Source of the DNA: Acidobacteriota bacterium
GTDB taxonomy: Bacteria; Acidobacteriota; Terriglobia; Terriglobales; Acidobacteriaceae
Length of the DNA stretch: 64,000 bases
Assembly: GCA_013289795.1 (NCBI GenBank)
Contig: JABCZH010000011.1
Location: forward strand, 1 to 64,000
Direction of reading: 5' to 3'
The stretch's first letter is position 1, and each line of letters begins with the position of its first letter. The translations under genes were made by a program, and so were the position numbers. This document shows, piece by piece, positions 1 to 7,186 of the stretch. The notes beneath the pieces are model-generated. The model did no database searches, was not told where the DNA came from, and worked only from the letters and a program-made list of their open reading frames with translations.

Positions 1-123
1 TGCAAACATCCCGAGATCCCTTCGCCGCCGTGTTTTCGCAAAATCGCAGTTGGGAGCATCTAAGTGATGACGCAACAGGTGGTTAGAGATTTCCCAAACC
101 CGGGGTTCTGTCGGATCTGCCAT
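1..123 (-). CDS. Small membrane-protein gene, duplicate, cut by window edge
   Basis: Reads leftward from an ATG at 121-123 and encodes the same first 41 residues as the complete neighbour at 174-380, beginning MADPTEPRVWEISNH. It is open to the window edge, so its C-terminus cannot be seen. No family was recognised. Whether this copy keeps the C-terminal membrane helix of its twin is unknown. The exact duplication argues for recent amplification within the mobile element. It could also be a truncated remnant. Confidence 0.5.
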   Translation of the reverse strand, partial: MADPTEPRVWEISNHLLRHHLDAPNCDFAKTRRRRDLGMFA

Positions 124-127
124 GGTT
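1..127. repeat. Direct repeat, copy 1 (127 bp)
   Basis: These 127 bases recur exactly at 258-384, an offset of 257. The right border is visible: after the shared catggtt the copies diverge (aag here, tta at the other copy). The left border is cut by the window edge, so the repeat unit may be longer. Each copy holds the start codon and first 41 codons of the same small minus-strand gene, so this is a tandem gene duplication inside the integrative element. Confidence 0.95.
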
Positions 128-173
128 AAGCGAAGAAAGCAGACTCACATAAACCTGGGAACTTAGTGCATAA

Positions 174-380
174 CTAGGTTTCCACTGCCGTGGGGGTCGA
201 CGAAGCTTTGATAGCAAACACCGCGACTGGCAAGGCAATCAAGATGATCGGGTACGCTGCAAACATCCCGAGATCCCTTCGCCGCCGTGTTTTCGCAAAA
301 TCGCAGTTGGGAGCATCTAAGTGATGACGCAACAGGTGGTTAGAGATTTCCCAAACCCGGGGTTCTGTCGGATCTGCCAT
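174..380 (-). CDS. Small single-pass membrane protein, unknown function
   Basis: 68 residues, complete, ATG at 378-380 and TAG at 174-176. The N-terminal 40 residues are polar with a basic patch (KTRRRRD). Residues about 42-57 form one hydrophobic segment (YPIILIALPVAVFAI) followed by a short polar tail, so the protein is probably anchored by its C-terminal helix with the basic side in the cytoplasm. No family is recognised. Its first 41 codons are duplicated exactly at 1-123. It lies divergent from the excisionase/integrase pair, in the cargo of the element. A G8 tract (minus strand) sits about 12 bases before the start and could affect expression by slippage. Confidence 0.5.
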   Translation of the reverse strand: MADPTEPRVWEISNHLLRHHLDAPNCDFAKTRRRRDLGMFAAYPIILIALPVAVFAIKASSTPTAVET

Positions 381-384
381 GGTT
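258..384. repeat. Direct repeat, copy 2 (127 bp)
   Basis: Second copy of the repeat at 1-127, with no mismatch seen. Spacing of copies is 257 bp, with 130 bp of unique sequence between them that encodes the C-terminal membrane segment of the complete gene copy. A run of eight C (393-400) followed by five T lies just to the right, upstream of the encoded gene on the minus strand. Confidence 0.95.
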
Positions 385-464
385 TTAGGATACCCCCCCC
401 TTTTTGAAGAGAAAAGTTGCGCGCGCTATGCGAAACAGAGGGTGAACTCCTGGAAGGTCGACCA

Positions 465-674
465 ATGTGTGAACCGCTAATCACAGCGAACCAAGCAGCA
501 GTACTGCTGAAGGTGCACCCGAAAACAGTAAAGAGACTGGCCCAAGCGGGCGAGTTGCCGGGCATGAAAATCGGGCGTGTTTGGCGCTTTCGAGAATCGT
601 CCCTAGACGCATGGATGTCGGCGAAGTTAAAGTGTTGTGGCCACCCGAGTCCGGAAGGGGAAGCGATCTTATGA
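465..674 (+). CDS. Excisionase-like helix-turn-helix protein
   Basis: 69 residues from ATG 465, chosen over the upstream in-frame ATG at 417 because GGAAGG at 452-457 is well placed. It is a short MerR-like/HTH_17 DNA-binding protein: ITANQAAVLLKVHPKTVKRL is the helix-turn-helix, followed by GxxPGxKIGRVWRFRESSLDAWM, the wing typical of the excisionase (Xis) family. It should bind near the attachment site and steer integrase direction. The stop overlaps the integrase start (ATGA at 671-674), so the two are translationally coupled, as expected for a recombination directionality factor and its integrase. It could instead be a transcriptional regulator. Confidence 0.8.
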   Translation: MCEPLITANQAAVLLKVHPKTVKRLAQAGELPGMKIGRVWRFRESSLDAWMSAKLKCCGHPSPEGEAIL

Positions 675-1813
675 GGACTCGGTATCAACACGGAAGCTTG
701 CAACTAGACAAACGCAGGAACGGTCCTGATGTTTGGATTTATCGCTGGCGCGAATATTCGCCAACCGGCGAAATGCAGCGGCGGGGAGAGATGATCGGAA
801 CCATCGAGGAGTACCCAACCAAAGCAGACGCGCAAAGGGCCAGCGAACACCTGCGCTTAACCGCAAATAGTGATAACCCGGGAGCACTGAACCTTTCCTT
901 CGGAGCGCTCTTGGACCGTTACACAAAGGAGGAAATGCCGGAGCGGCACTCTACCAATTTGGCATATCGATCGTACATCGAGACCCACATCCGCCCGAGG
1001 TGGGCGCACCTGCCGCTCAGCAAGTTAGTGGCGCGGGGAGCTTCGTTCAGCGTGGAAGTATGGTTGAAATCGCTCGACCTGGCTCCGAAGACAAAGGGCA
1101 ACATCCGCAACGTGATGGCCGTGGTGCTCAACTGCGCCATGCGGTGGGGAATTATCGATCAGGGTATCAATCCCCTGTCGTTGGTAAGGGTCAAGGGCAT
1201 CAGTCGCAGGCAGACTGAGCCGCGGATCCTGGCTGCGAACGAGATCCAGTCGCTGATTTCTGCGCTGCCGACGGAGCCGTACCACACCATGGTGGTCATG
1301 GCTCTGAGCACCGGCTTGAGATGCAGCGAATTGTTCGCGCTGAAGTGGCACGACGTCGAATGGGAGAAGCTCACTCTCCTGGTCCGACGGGCGATCGTGG
1401 ACGGCGTGGTCGGAGAGGTGAAGACGAAGTACTCACAATCCGGCTTACCACTGGATCCAGTTCTCGCTGAAATCCTATTCACGTGGAAACGCTTATCTTC
1501 GTTCGGCCGGGAAACCGATTGGGTGTTTGCCAGCCCGTTGAAGGCCGGCGAACTTCCCCTGCGATCCACTGCAGTGCTGGCAAACCGCATCAAGCCAGCA
1601 GCGATCACCGCGGGGCTTGGCGGCAGTGTCGGATGGCACACCTTTCGGCACACCTACAGCTCCATGCTGCGACAGCTGGGCGTGGATTTGAAAGTCCAGC
1701 AGGAACTGCTGCGGCACGCTGATGTGCGAACCACGATGAACGTCTACACGCAGGCGGTCAGCGAACAAAAGCGCGCGGCCCATTCCAGTGTCGTGAGGAT
1801 GGTCCTGGCGTAA
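671..1813 (+). CDS. Tyrosine recombinase / phage-type integrase
   Basis: 380 residues from ATG 671, which overlaps the stop of the HTH gene. A longer in-frame start at 581 would run through that gene and is rejected. Residues about 70-165 are the SAM-like core-binding domain. Catalytic residues of the tyrosine recombinase domain are all present: Arg217 (STGLRCSEL), Lys253 (KTKYS), His323 and Arg326 (WHTFRHTYS), His349 (LLRHADV) and nucleophile Tyr359 (MNVYTQ). The gene reads toward the 3' end of tRNA-Val, 79 bases away, the classical arrangement for an element inserted in a tRNA gene. The protein looks intact and probably active. Confidence 0.93.
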   Translation: MRTRYQHGSLQLDKRRNGPDVWIYRWREYSPTGEMQRRGEMIGTIEEYPTKADAQRASEHLRLTANSDNPGALNLSFGALLDRYTKEEMPERHSTNLAYRSYIETHIRPRWAHLPLSKLVARGASFSVEVWLKSLDLAPKTKGNIRNVMAVVLNCAMRWGIIDQGINPLSLVRVKGISRRQTEPRILAANEIQSLISALPTEPYHTMVVMALSTGLRCSELFALKWHDVEWEKLTLLVRRAIVDGVVGEVKTKYSQSGLPLDPVLAEILFTWKRLSSFGRETDWVFASPLKAGELPLRSTAVLANRIKPAAITAGLGGSVGWHTFRHTYSSMLRQLGVDLKVQQELLRHADVRTTMNVYTQAVSEQKRAAHSSVVRMVLA

Positions 1814-1892
1814 ACGAAACGAGCGGAAATGGGCCAACTGGACATTTGTGGACATGGAGCACACGGTAGCTCCTGTCGAATCAGTTGGCTAA

Positions 1893-1967
1893 TGGTGGGC
1901 GCTATAGGATTCGAACCTATGACTTCCACCGTGTGAGGATGGCACTCTACCGCTGAGTTAAGCGCCC
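1893..1967 (-). tRNA. tRNA-Val (anticodon CAC)
   Basis: On the minus strand a full cloverleaf folds: acceptor GGGCGCT/AGCGCCC, D arm ACTC/GAGT, anticodon stem CCATC/GGTGG with one G-U pair, loop CTCACAC giving anticodon CAC (valine, GTG codons), T arm ATAGG/CCTAT with loop TTCGAAT, discriminator A and an encoded CCA. The 3' end (1893) points to the integrase, so the T arm and 3' half are the likely attachment core. Position 1961-1967 is the 5' acceptor strand. Confidence 0.95.
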
Positions 1968-2229
1968 CGCTTTCCTAAGTCGGTTTTCATATACTACAAG
2001 CAGCTGTGGCTTGCGGCAAACCCCGCGCCGAGGCGGTTTCCCGAATGGTAAAGTTGGGAGTGGCGCAGCTTTCGTGGTGACCCCGGTTTCCATTTCGCCT
2101 GGTTGCCCCGTACCGCGAGACACCCCGCAATCCCACCGTTTCCATCCCCGTAACTCCGTGTTAGGCTAGGGTTTGATCCGGCTTGGGACGAAGTTTCGCA
2201 CAGCTATCCCAGGCCTTCGACCTGTTTCC

Positions 2230-3012
2230 ATGAGCGGCAAACCCACTCCCGCGAAAGCGTCTCCAGACCCTTCTTCCCAAGGGACTTCCGGGCCGAATCC
2301 CATCCCGGGAAAGACGCAACTTTCACCGGGGGGAGGGGTTCATTCCAATGTGAGCACTACAGCCATGCAGCGCGGGTTGCTGGCCATGAGGTATGACGCG
2401 TCTTATGCCGAGGCGCAAGCGGCCGTGGCTCGTCCGCTGCCTACGGTCAGCGATGCCGACGTCATGCTGCGGGTGAAGGCTGGGGACGACGCAGCCTTCG
2501 AATATCTGGTGCAGAAATATCGCCGGCCCATGGTGAGTTACATGTACCGCATGTGCCACAACGCGGCGGCGGCGGAAGATCTGGCGCAGGAAGTTTTTCT
2601 GCGGGTGTACCGCTCGCGAGGCAATTACGAGCCCAGCGCGAAGTTCACCACCTGGCTGTATCGCATCGCGAGCAATCTGGCGGTAAACCACGCCCGCGAC
2701 TCGCGGCATGAACGCCCGGAGAATACCGTCAGCGTTGACGAGCCGGACCAGGAAACGGGACAGGTTTTAGATTTGCGGGATACTTCGCTGAGCGCCGAGG
2801 AAACCATCCTGCGCCGGGAGCGCATGGCGGCCATTCGCCAGCGGGTGCAAAGTTTGCCGGAGCGGCAGCGCACCGCCGTGGTCATGCATAAGTATCAGCA
2901 AATGGATTATCGGGAGATTGCGCAGGTTTTGAAGTTGAGTGAATCTGCCACTAAATCGCTGCTCTTCCGCGCGTATGAAACGCTGCGGGTGCAGCTGAAA
3001 GAGTTTTTGTGA
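2230..3012 (+). CDS. ECF-type RNA polymerase sigma factor
   Basis: 260 residues from ATG 2230. Region 2 (about 88-155) contains the -10 recognition and core-binding helices (AEDLAQEVFLRVYR, FTTWLYRIASNLAVNHAR). Region 4 (about 200-255) contains LPERQRTAVVMHKYQQMDYR and a helix-turn-helix ending SATKSLLFRAYETLR. Region 3 is absent, as in group IV sigma factors. It directs RNA polymerase to a stress or envelope regulon. The N-terminal 50 residues are Pro/Ser/Gly-rich, so the true start is uncertain: GTG 2350 (behind a GGGGAGGGG tract), ATG 2365 or an upstream TTG at 2173 are alternatives. The anti-sigma gene follows after 10 bases. Confidence 0.88.
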   Translation: MSGKPTPAKASPDPSSQGTSGPNPIPGKTQLSPGGGVHSNVSTTAMQRGLLAMRYDASYAEAQAAVARPLPTVSDADVMLRVKAGDDAAFEYLVQKYRRPMVSYMYRMCHNAAAAEDLAQEVFLRVYRSRGNYEPSAKFTTWLYRIASNLAVNHARDSRHERPENTVSVDEPDQETGQVLDLRDTSLSAEETILRRERMAAIRQRVQSLPERQRTAVVMHKYQQMDYREIAQVLKLSESATKSLLFRAYETLRVQLKEFL

Positions 3013-3022
3013 GGGTACGGTC

Positions 3023-3493
3023 ATGAAATGCAACGAAGTTTACGAACTGTTGCCGGATTTAGCCGCCGGGCTGGACACAATCGCGCCCGAGGTTGGTGAT
3101 CATTTGAAGGGTTGCGCTGCCTGCACCGGCAAGCTGGCCGAAGTTCGCCAGACCATGGCGTTGCTCGATGAATGGCGGGTGCCGGAGCCCTCGCCCTATT
3201 TCGATACGCGGTTGGTGGCGCGAGTGCGGGAAGAGAGAGGCCAGCCCAGCGGCTGGTGGCAATGGCTGCGCAGGCCGGCGCTGGCGGTTTCGCTGGCTGT
3301 GCTCATGGTGATGAGTGCAACCTTGATTCGCACCGACGGCCCCAAAGGGGGCCCGGATAGTTCGATGGCGGCGATTGAACCCGGCACTGCGGTTGGAGAT
3401 TTGCAGGCGCTCGACAAGAACAGCGACTTGTATTCCGATTCTGAAATACTGGACGATTTGCAGGTCCAAAGTGATGTGACGGCGAATCCGTAA
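3023..3493 (+). CDS. Zinc-finger anti-sigma factor, single-pass membrane protein
   Basis: 156 residues. The N-terminal cytoplasmic part has the zinc-finger anti-sigma signature: His27, Cys31 and Cys34 (HLKGCAAC), with an upstream conserved Cys3. One membrane helix follows at about 84-102 (RRPALAVSLAVLMVMSATL), then a roughly 50-residue extracytoplasmic tail. By family knowledge it holds the sigma factor inactive until a signal releases it. The 10-base gap from the sigma gene shows co-transcription. The downstream DUF3106 gene is a likely periplasmic partner. Confidence 0.85.
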   Translation: MKCNEVYELLPDLAAGLDTIAPEVGDHLKGCAACTGKLAEVRQTMALLDEWRVPEPSPYFDTRLVARVREERGQPSGWWQWLRRPALAVSLAVLMVMSATLIRTDGPKGGPDSSMAAIEPGTAVGDLQALDKNSDLYSDSEILDDLQVQSDVTANP

Positions 3494-3518
3494 GTGGCTG
3501 GACGGGGGGAATAGGGTA

Positions 3519-4151
3519 GTGCGGCTGAAATCAATAACGGCTTGGATCTTAGCGGGAGTTCTCGATCTCGCGCTGGTTGCTGCCGTTCCATCGGTCGCAC
3601 AGGAGCGTCGCGAGGAGCCGCCCCGGGGCAGGAATCAAGTTCCCCACCAAAATCAGGGACGTCCCCAAAACCGGCCCTATGGCGGCGGTCAAAATCCCGG
3701 GGCGCACGCGGGACAATGGTTGAACCAGCACCGCAACATGAGTCCGGAGCAGCAAAGGCGCGCTTTAGAGGGCGACCCACGCTTCCGCAATCTTCCCCCT
3801 CAGCAGCAACAGCGGTATCGCGATCAACTCGAGCGCTTCAACCACATGCCTGCGGAGCAGCAGCAGCGTGTATTGAATCGCATGGAGACGTGGGAGCACC
3901 TCACGCCCGAACAAAAAGGTCAGGTCAGTGAGTTTCACCAGCGGATGCAGCAGCTTTCGCCGGAGCGCCAACAGGCCGTACGCAGTGCCATCCAGTCGCT
4001 GCGGGCAATGCCGCCTGAGGCGCGACAACGTGCCATTGAGTCAGATGCCTACCGGCAGCATTTCTCGCCTCAGGAGCGACAGATGCTGGACAATGCTTCC
4101 CGGTTACCGCTCGCACCCGCCGAACCTAATGAGCGCGGGCCGGAAGAATAA
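3519..4151 (+). CDS. DUF3106 family secreted protein
   Basis: 210 residues from GTG 3519, with a GGGGGAATAGGG purine stretch upstream. Residues 1-27 are a signal peptide ending near SVAQE. After a Gly/Pro/Gln/Asn-rich linker come repeated short helices of the DUF3106 type, each with a core such as MSPEQQRRALEGDPRF, LPPQQQQRYRDQL, MPAEQQQRVLNRM, LTPEQKGQVSEF or LSPERQQAVRSA. The pattern resembles LTxxQ-type periplasmic sensor proteins. Position 25 bases after the anti-sigma gene suggests it is the periplasmic member of a three-gene signalling unit. That role is inference. Confidence 0.75.
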   Translation: MRLKSITAWILAGVLDLALVAAVPSVAQERREEPPRGRNQVPHQNQGRPQNRPYGGGQNPGAHAGQWLNQHRNMSPEQQRRALEGDPRFRNLPPQQQQRYRDQLERFNHMPAEQQQRVLNRMETWEHLTPEQKGQVSEFHQRMQQLSPERQQAVRSAIQSLRAMPPEARQRAIESDAYRQHFSPQERQMLDNASRLPLAPAEPNERGPEE

Positions 4152-4186
4152 CTCCGTGGCTTCCGTCTGACGTCCGCGAGTGAAGG

Positions 4187-5113
4187 TCACCTTCGCAGCA
4201 AATTCTTGGCGATGAACAGCGCGTTGGCGGGACGCTCGGCCAGCCGCCGCATCAGGTAGGGATACCACTCAGTCCCAAACGGAATATACACTCGCATCCT
4301 CCAGCCGTCCCTGACCAGGCTCTGCTGCAAATCACGACGGATGCCATAAAGCATCTGAAACTCGAATGCGTCGCGGGGGAGGTTCTCGCGAGTGGCGAAG
4401 GTCTTGGCCTGGTTGATGATGTTCTCGTCGTGCGTGGCCAGGCCGTGATAGGTCCCGCTCTTCATCAGGACCTTCATCAGCTTGACGTAGTTGTCATCCA
4501 CTTCTGATTTCTTCTGATACGCAAGCTCGGGCGGTTCCTTGTAGGCGCCCTTGCACAGACGGATGCGGATGCGTTCTCCGAGCAGCTTCTCGACGTCGCT
4601 CTCCGACCTTCGCATATACGACTGGATGACGGCGCCAACGCATCCTTGATTTCCCGGCAGGCGGTGTAGCTCGTGGACAAAGTCGAGAGTGCGCTGGGTG
4701 TAGGGCGAACCTTCCATATCGATGCGGGCAAAGTTGGGCGGCTTCATGGCCGCGGCTTTGGCCACCAGGCTGACCACCAGATCGCGCGCCAGCTTTTCGT
4801 CCACATCCAAGCCCATATGAGTGAGCTTCAGACTGATGTTGGCGTTCAGTTTTTGTGCGGCGATCTGGTCGAGCATCTGGTGATACAGCGCGGCGCTGGC
4901 CCGGGCCTCGTCGGCGTTGGTGACATTCTCGCCAAGATTGTCGATAGAAACGCTGGGACCCGACTGATTGACGGCACGAGTGGCACGGAGCGCGTCCTCG
5001 ACCTGCGTGCCGGCGACGAAGCGGCTGGAAAGTCTCTGTCCGATCGCAGAGCGTTCGGCCACGGCACGCAACCCGCGACTTTCAGAAAGAGAAATGAAGA
5101 ACGCCCTCAGCAC
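4187..5113 (-). CDS. Proline dehydrogenase (monofunctional)
   Basis: 308 residues, GTG start at 5113. It oxidises L-proline to 1-pyrroline-5-carboxylate with FAD reduction and passes electrons to the quinone pool. The TIM-barrel proline dehydrogenase fold is shown by NISLKLTHMG, FARIDMEGSPYTQRT, VGAVIQSYMRRS, RIRLCKGAYKEP and the C-terminal signature YIPFGTEWYPYLMRRLAERP, which holds the substrate-binding arginines. The length fits the stand-alone bacterial enzyme (about 300) rather than bifunctional PutA. No P5C dehydrogenase gene lies beside it. Downstream on the same strand order are Fe-S and thioredoxin-system genes, possibly a loose redox cluster. Confidence 0.92.
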   Translation of the reverse strand: MLRAFFISLSESRGLRAVAERSAIGQRLSSRFVAGTQVEDALRATRAVNQSGPSVSIDNLGENVTNADEARASAALYHQMLDQIAAQKLNANISLKLTHMGLDVDEKLARDLVVSLVAKAAAMKPPNFARIDMEGSPYTQRTLDFVHELHRLPGNQGCVGAVIQSYMRRSESDVEKLLGERIRIRLCKGAYKEPPELAYQKKSEVDDNYVKLMKVLMKSGTYHGLATHDENIINQAKTFATRENLPRDAFEFQMLYGIRRDLQQSLVRDGWRMRVYIPFGTEWYPYLMRRLAERPANALFIAKNLLRR

Positions 5114-5218
5114 GGGCAGCCCGCACCAGAGTGGAATGGAAATGTAAGAACGTCCGGCGCGTCCATGAAGGTCACAGAAATTTGTATCACAAACCGAAGC
5201 GCTTTGAGACCAACTCGA

Positions 5219-5869
5219 CTACTCAGGCTGAAATCCAATCCTCTGATGGCTGCCGTCACAGAACGGTTTGCTGCCGGATGCGCCGCAGCGGCACAGCCAA
5301 GTTTCCGTTCCTTCGAAGATCACCTGATCGGTGGCGTTGCGGATGGTGAGTTGTCCTTGCAGATGCAGTGGCCCGTTGGCCGTCCGAACTACCCGCAGCT
5401 TCCCGCTGGTTGCCATCTCTTTGCGGGCGTCCACGCCTGGCGCGGCTGTACCGGGGTCGGCGAATGCCACGGCGAAGTGACTGTTGTCGCAGAAGGGTTT
5501 GTTCTTCGAGGCCCCGCAGCGGCAAAGCGCGGCTCGCGTATCGGACAGCAACTCTTTTTCGTCTTCTGTCACCACCACGAAACTTCCCCGCAGGTACAGC
5601 GGTCCACGGGACGCGATGGTCAGCGTGTTCGACGGGTCGGCGCGTTCCGCCAGGCTGGAATCAGCCGCCTGGTAGTGCAGGGCTCCAGTCGGACAGCGCT
5701 TGATCACGGCTGCAATCGCCTTGGGTTCCGCGTTGTCGGGCCCCACCCACGGCTTGGCAGCAGGGTTGAAGACCTCAGGTGCTCCGTGCACGCATTCCTT
5801 GGCGTGGATGCAGCGCCGGGCGTCGTAAAGCACCGTGATCGCCTTGCCTTTATATTCTTGTTGCTTCAT
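5219..5869 (-). CDS. Double CDGSH iron-sulfur protein with N-terminal Fe-S domain
   Basis: 216 residues. Residues 8-66 resemble the divergent mono-cluster Fer4_19 domain (Cys20, Cys26, Cys59 in RCPTGAL). Two CDGSH (mitoNEET-type) 2Fe-2S motifs follow: Cys116, Cys118, Cys127, His131 (CRCGASKNKPFCDNSH, a CDNSH variant) and Cys193, Cys195, Cys204, His208 (CRCGASGSKPFCDGSH). Each supplies the 3Cys-1His ligand set of the family. It is probably a soluble cytoplasmic electron-transfer or redox-sensing protein. It lies 34 bases from the zinc-finger gene and is probably co-transcribed with it and trxB. The precise partner is unknown. Confidence 0.9.
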   Translation of the reverse strand: MKQQEYKGKAITVLYDARRCIHAKECVHGAPEVFNPAAKPWVGPDNAEPKAIAAVIKRCPTGALHYQAADSSLAERADPSNTLTIASRGPLYLRGSFVVVTEDEKELLSDTRAALCRCGASKNKPFCDNSHFAVAFADPGTAAPGVDARKEMATSGKLRVVRTANGPLHLQGQLTIRNATDQVIFEGTETWLCRCGASGSKPFCDGSHQRIGFQPE

Positions 5870-5902
5870 GGTGAAATTCTGTCGCGTGGGGCGTACTTCC
5901 GG

Positions 5903-6172
5903 TTATTGCAGAAAAACCTCATCCACGTAGCACCACTTCCAGTTCTCTCCCGGCTCAAACGATTGCATGATGGGATGTTTGGTCTTGTGAAAATGTTTGG
6001 TGGCGTGCTTGTTCTTCGACGAGTCGCAGCAGCCCACGTGGCCGCAAATGAGGCACTCCCGCAGGTGGACCCAGGTATCGCCGATCTCCAAACACTCTTT
6101 GCAACCTTTGCCGCTGGGCGTCACCTCGCGAATTTCCTTCACGTGCGGACAGCTGCTTTGTACCTGCGCCAT
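5903..6172 (-). CDS. UBP-type zinc finger protein
   Basis: 89 residues that are almost entirely one UBP (ZnF-UBP/PAZ) domain: CKECLEIGDTWVHLRECL, CGHVGCCDSSKNKHATKHF, H near KTKHPIMQSF and the end motif ENWKWCYVDEVF. In eukaryotic deubiquitinases this fold binds the free C-terminus of ubiquitin. Bacteria have it mostly as stand-alone small proteins of unknown function. The aromatic/Arg pocket residues look largely conserved. It sits between trxB (33 bases away) and the CDGSH gene in one minus-strand run, which hints at a redox or protein-tail-binding role. That is inference. Confidence 0.88.
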   Translation of the reverse strand: MAQVQSSCPHVKEIREVTPSGKGCKECLEIGDTWVHLRECLICGHVGCCDSSKNKHATKHFHKTKHPIMQSFEPGENWKWCYVDEVFLQ

Positions 6173-6205
6173 GGCTCACCTCGGTGGAGTATACAGCCTT
6201 GATGG

Positions 6206-7138
6206 TTAGCTTCCCTGCTCTTCCAGAAACTTCTCTGCCTCGAGCGCCGCCATGCATCCCGTGCCCGCCGCGGTAATCGCCTGGCGATAGCGCCGGTCCT
6301 GCACGTCACCGCAGGCATAGACCCCGTGGACTTTCGTGAAAACGTACTTCGTAGTTTTCAGGTAGCCGTCGGCGTCGGCATCGAGCTGACCTTCAAAAAT
6401 CTTGGCGTTTGGGATGTGGCCGATCCCGAGGAACAGGGCACTGGTGGGGAAATCCCACACTTTGCCGGTCTTGACGTTGCGCAGCTTCAGGCCGGTCACT
6501 TCTTTGTGGTTGACATCGTACACATCTTCCACAACCGTGTCGGTAAGGAACTGGATTTTCGGATTGTTCTGAGCTCGTTCCAACATGATCTTGGAAGCGC
6601 GGAAGGATTCGCGCCGATGAATGATGGTGACCTTGGTTGCAAAGCGCGTCAGGAAGGTGGCCTCTTCCATGGCGGAATCACCACCGCCGATGACGACGAT
6701 CTCCTTGCCGGAGAAGAAAAAGCCGTCACATGTGGCGCAGGAGGAAACTCCGTGACCGATGAGTTGCTGTTCGTGCGGCAGCCCCAGCCAGCGCGCCGAA
6801 GCTCCGCTGGCAATGATCAGCGTCTTGGTGTGGACGACTTCGTGACTGACATGCAATTTGAACGGGCGCTGGCTGAGATCAGCGCTGGTAACATGGCCAT
6901 GCTTATACTCGGCGCCAAAGCGCGTCGCCTGCTTGCGCATGTTCTCGACCAGCTCCGGCCCCTGGATGCCTTCCGGGAAACCGGGAAAGTTCTCTACTAG
7001 CGTGGTCAGAGAGAGCTGCCCCCCTGGCTCGTGCCCTTCCAGCAGCAGCGGCTTCAGGTTGGCGCGTGCGGTGTAGAGCGCAGCGGTGTGGCCGGCGCAG
7101 CCGGATCCGATGATGACGACGTTGCGAACGTTCTCCAT
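6206..7138 (-). CDS. trxB: Thioredoxin-disulfide reductase
   Basis: 310 residues, the normal length for low-Mr thioredoxin reductase. It reduces thioredoxin with NADPH through FAD. Motifs: FAD-binding GSGCAG at 11-16, redox-active CATC at Cys134-Cys137, NADPH-binding GGGDSA with following HRRESFRA, and the C-terminal FAD motif GVYACGDVQD. First gene of the minus-strand run trxB, UBP finger, CDGSH, with spacings of about 33 bases. Confidence 0.95.
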   Translation of the reverse strand: MENVRNVVIIGSGCAGHTAALYTARANLKPLLLEGHEPGGQLSLTTLVENFPGFPEGIQGPELVENMRKQATRFGAEYKHGHVTSADLSQRPFKLHVSHEVVHTKTLIIASGASARWLGLPHEQQLIGHGVSSCATCDGFFFSGKEIVVIGGGDSAMEEATFLTRFATKVTIIHRRESFRASKIMLERAQNNPKIQFLTDTVVEDVYDVNHKEVTGLKLRNVKTGKVWDFPTSALFLGIGHIPNAKIFEGQLDADADGYLKTTKYVFTKVHGVYACGDVQDRRYRQAITAAGTGCMAALEAEKFLEEQGS

Positions 7139-7186
7139 AGCAATATTGTTAGATTGCGAGCTTCATGATTTGGGTTCAACCCGGCG

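Noticed and set aside
1744-1929. Minus-strand frame with MEVIGSNPIAPT
   Set aside because: This peptide is the usual translation artefact of a tRNA T-arm; the region is tRNA-Val.
4673-6202. 509-codon open frame on the plus strand
   Set aside because: It lies antisense to proline dehydrogenase, the CDGSH gene and the UBP finger, all of which have strong family motifs; it is a G+C-driven shadow frame.
6326-7000. 224-codon plus-strand frame
   Set aside because: Antisense to trxB, which has its full motif set.
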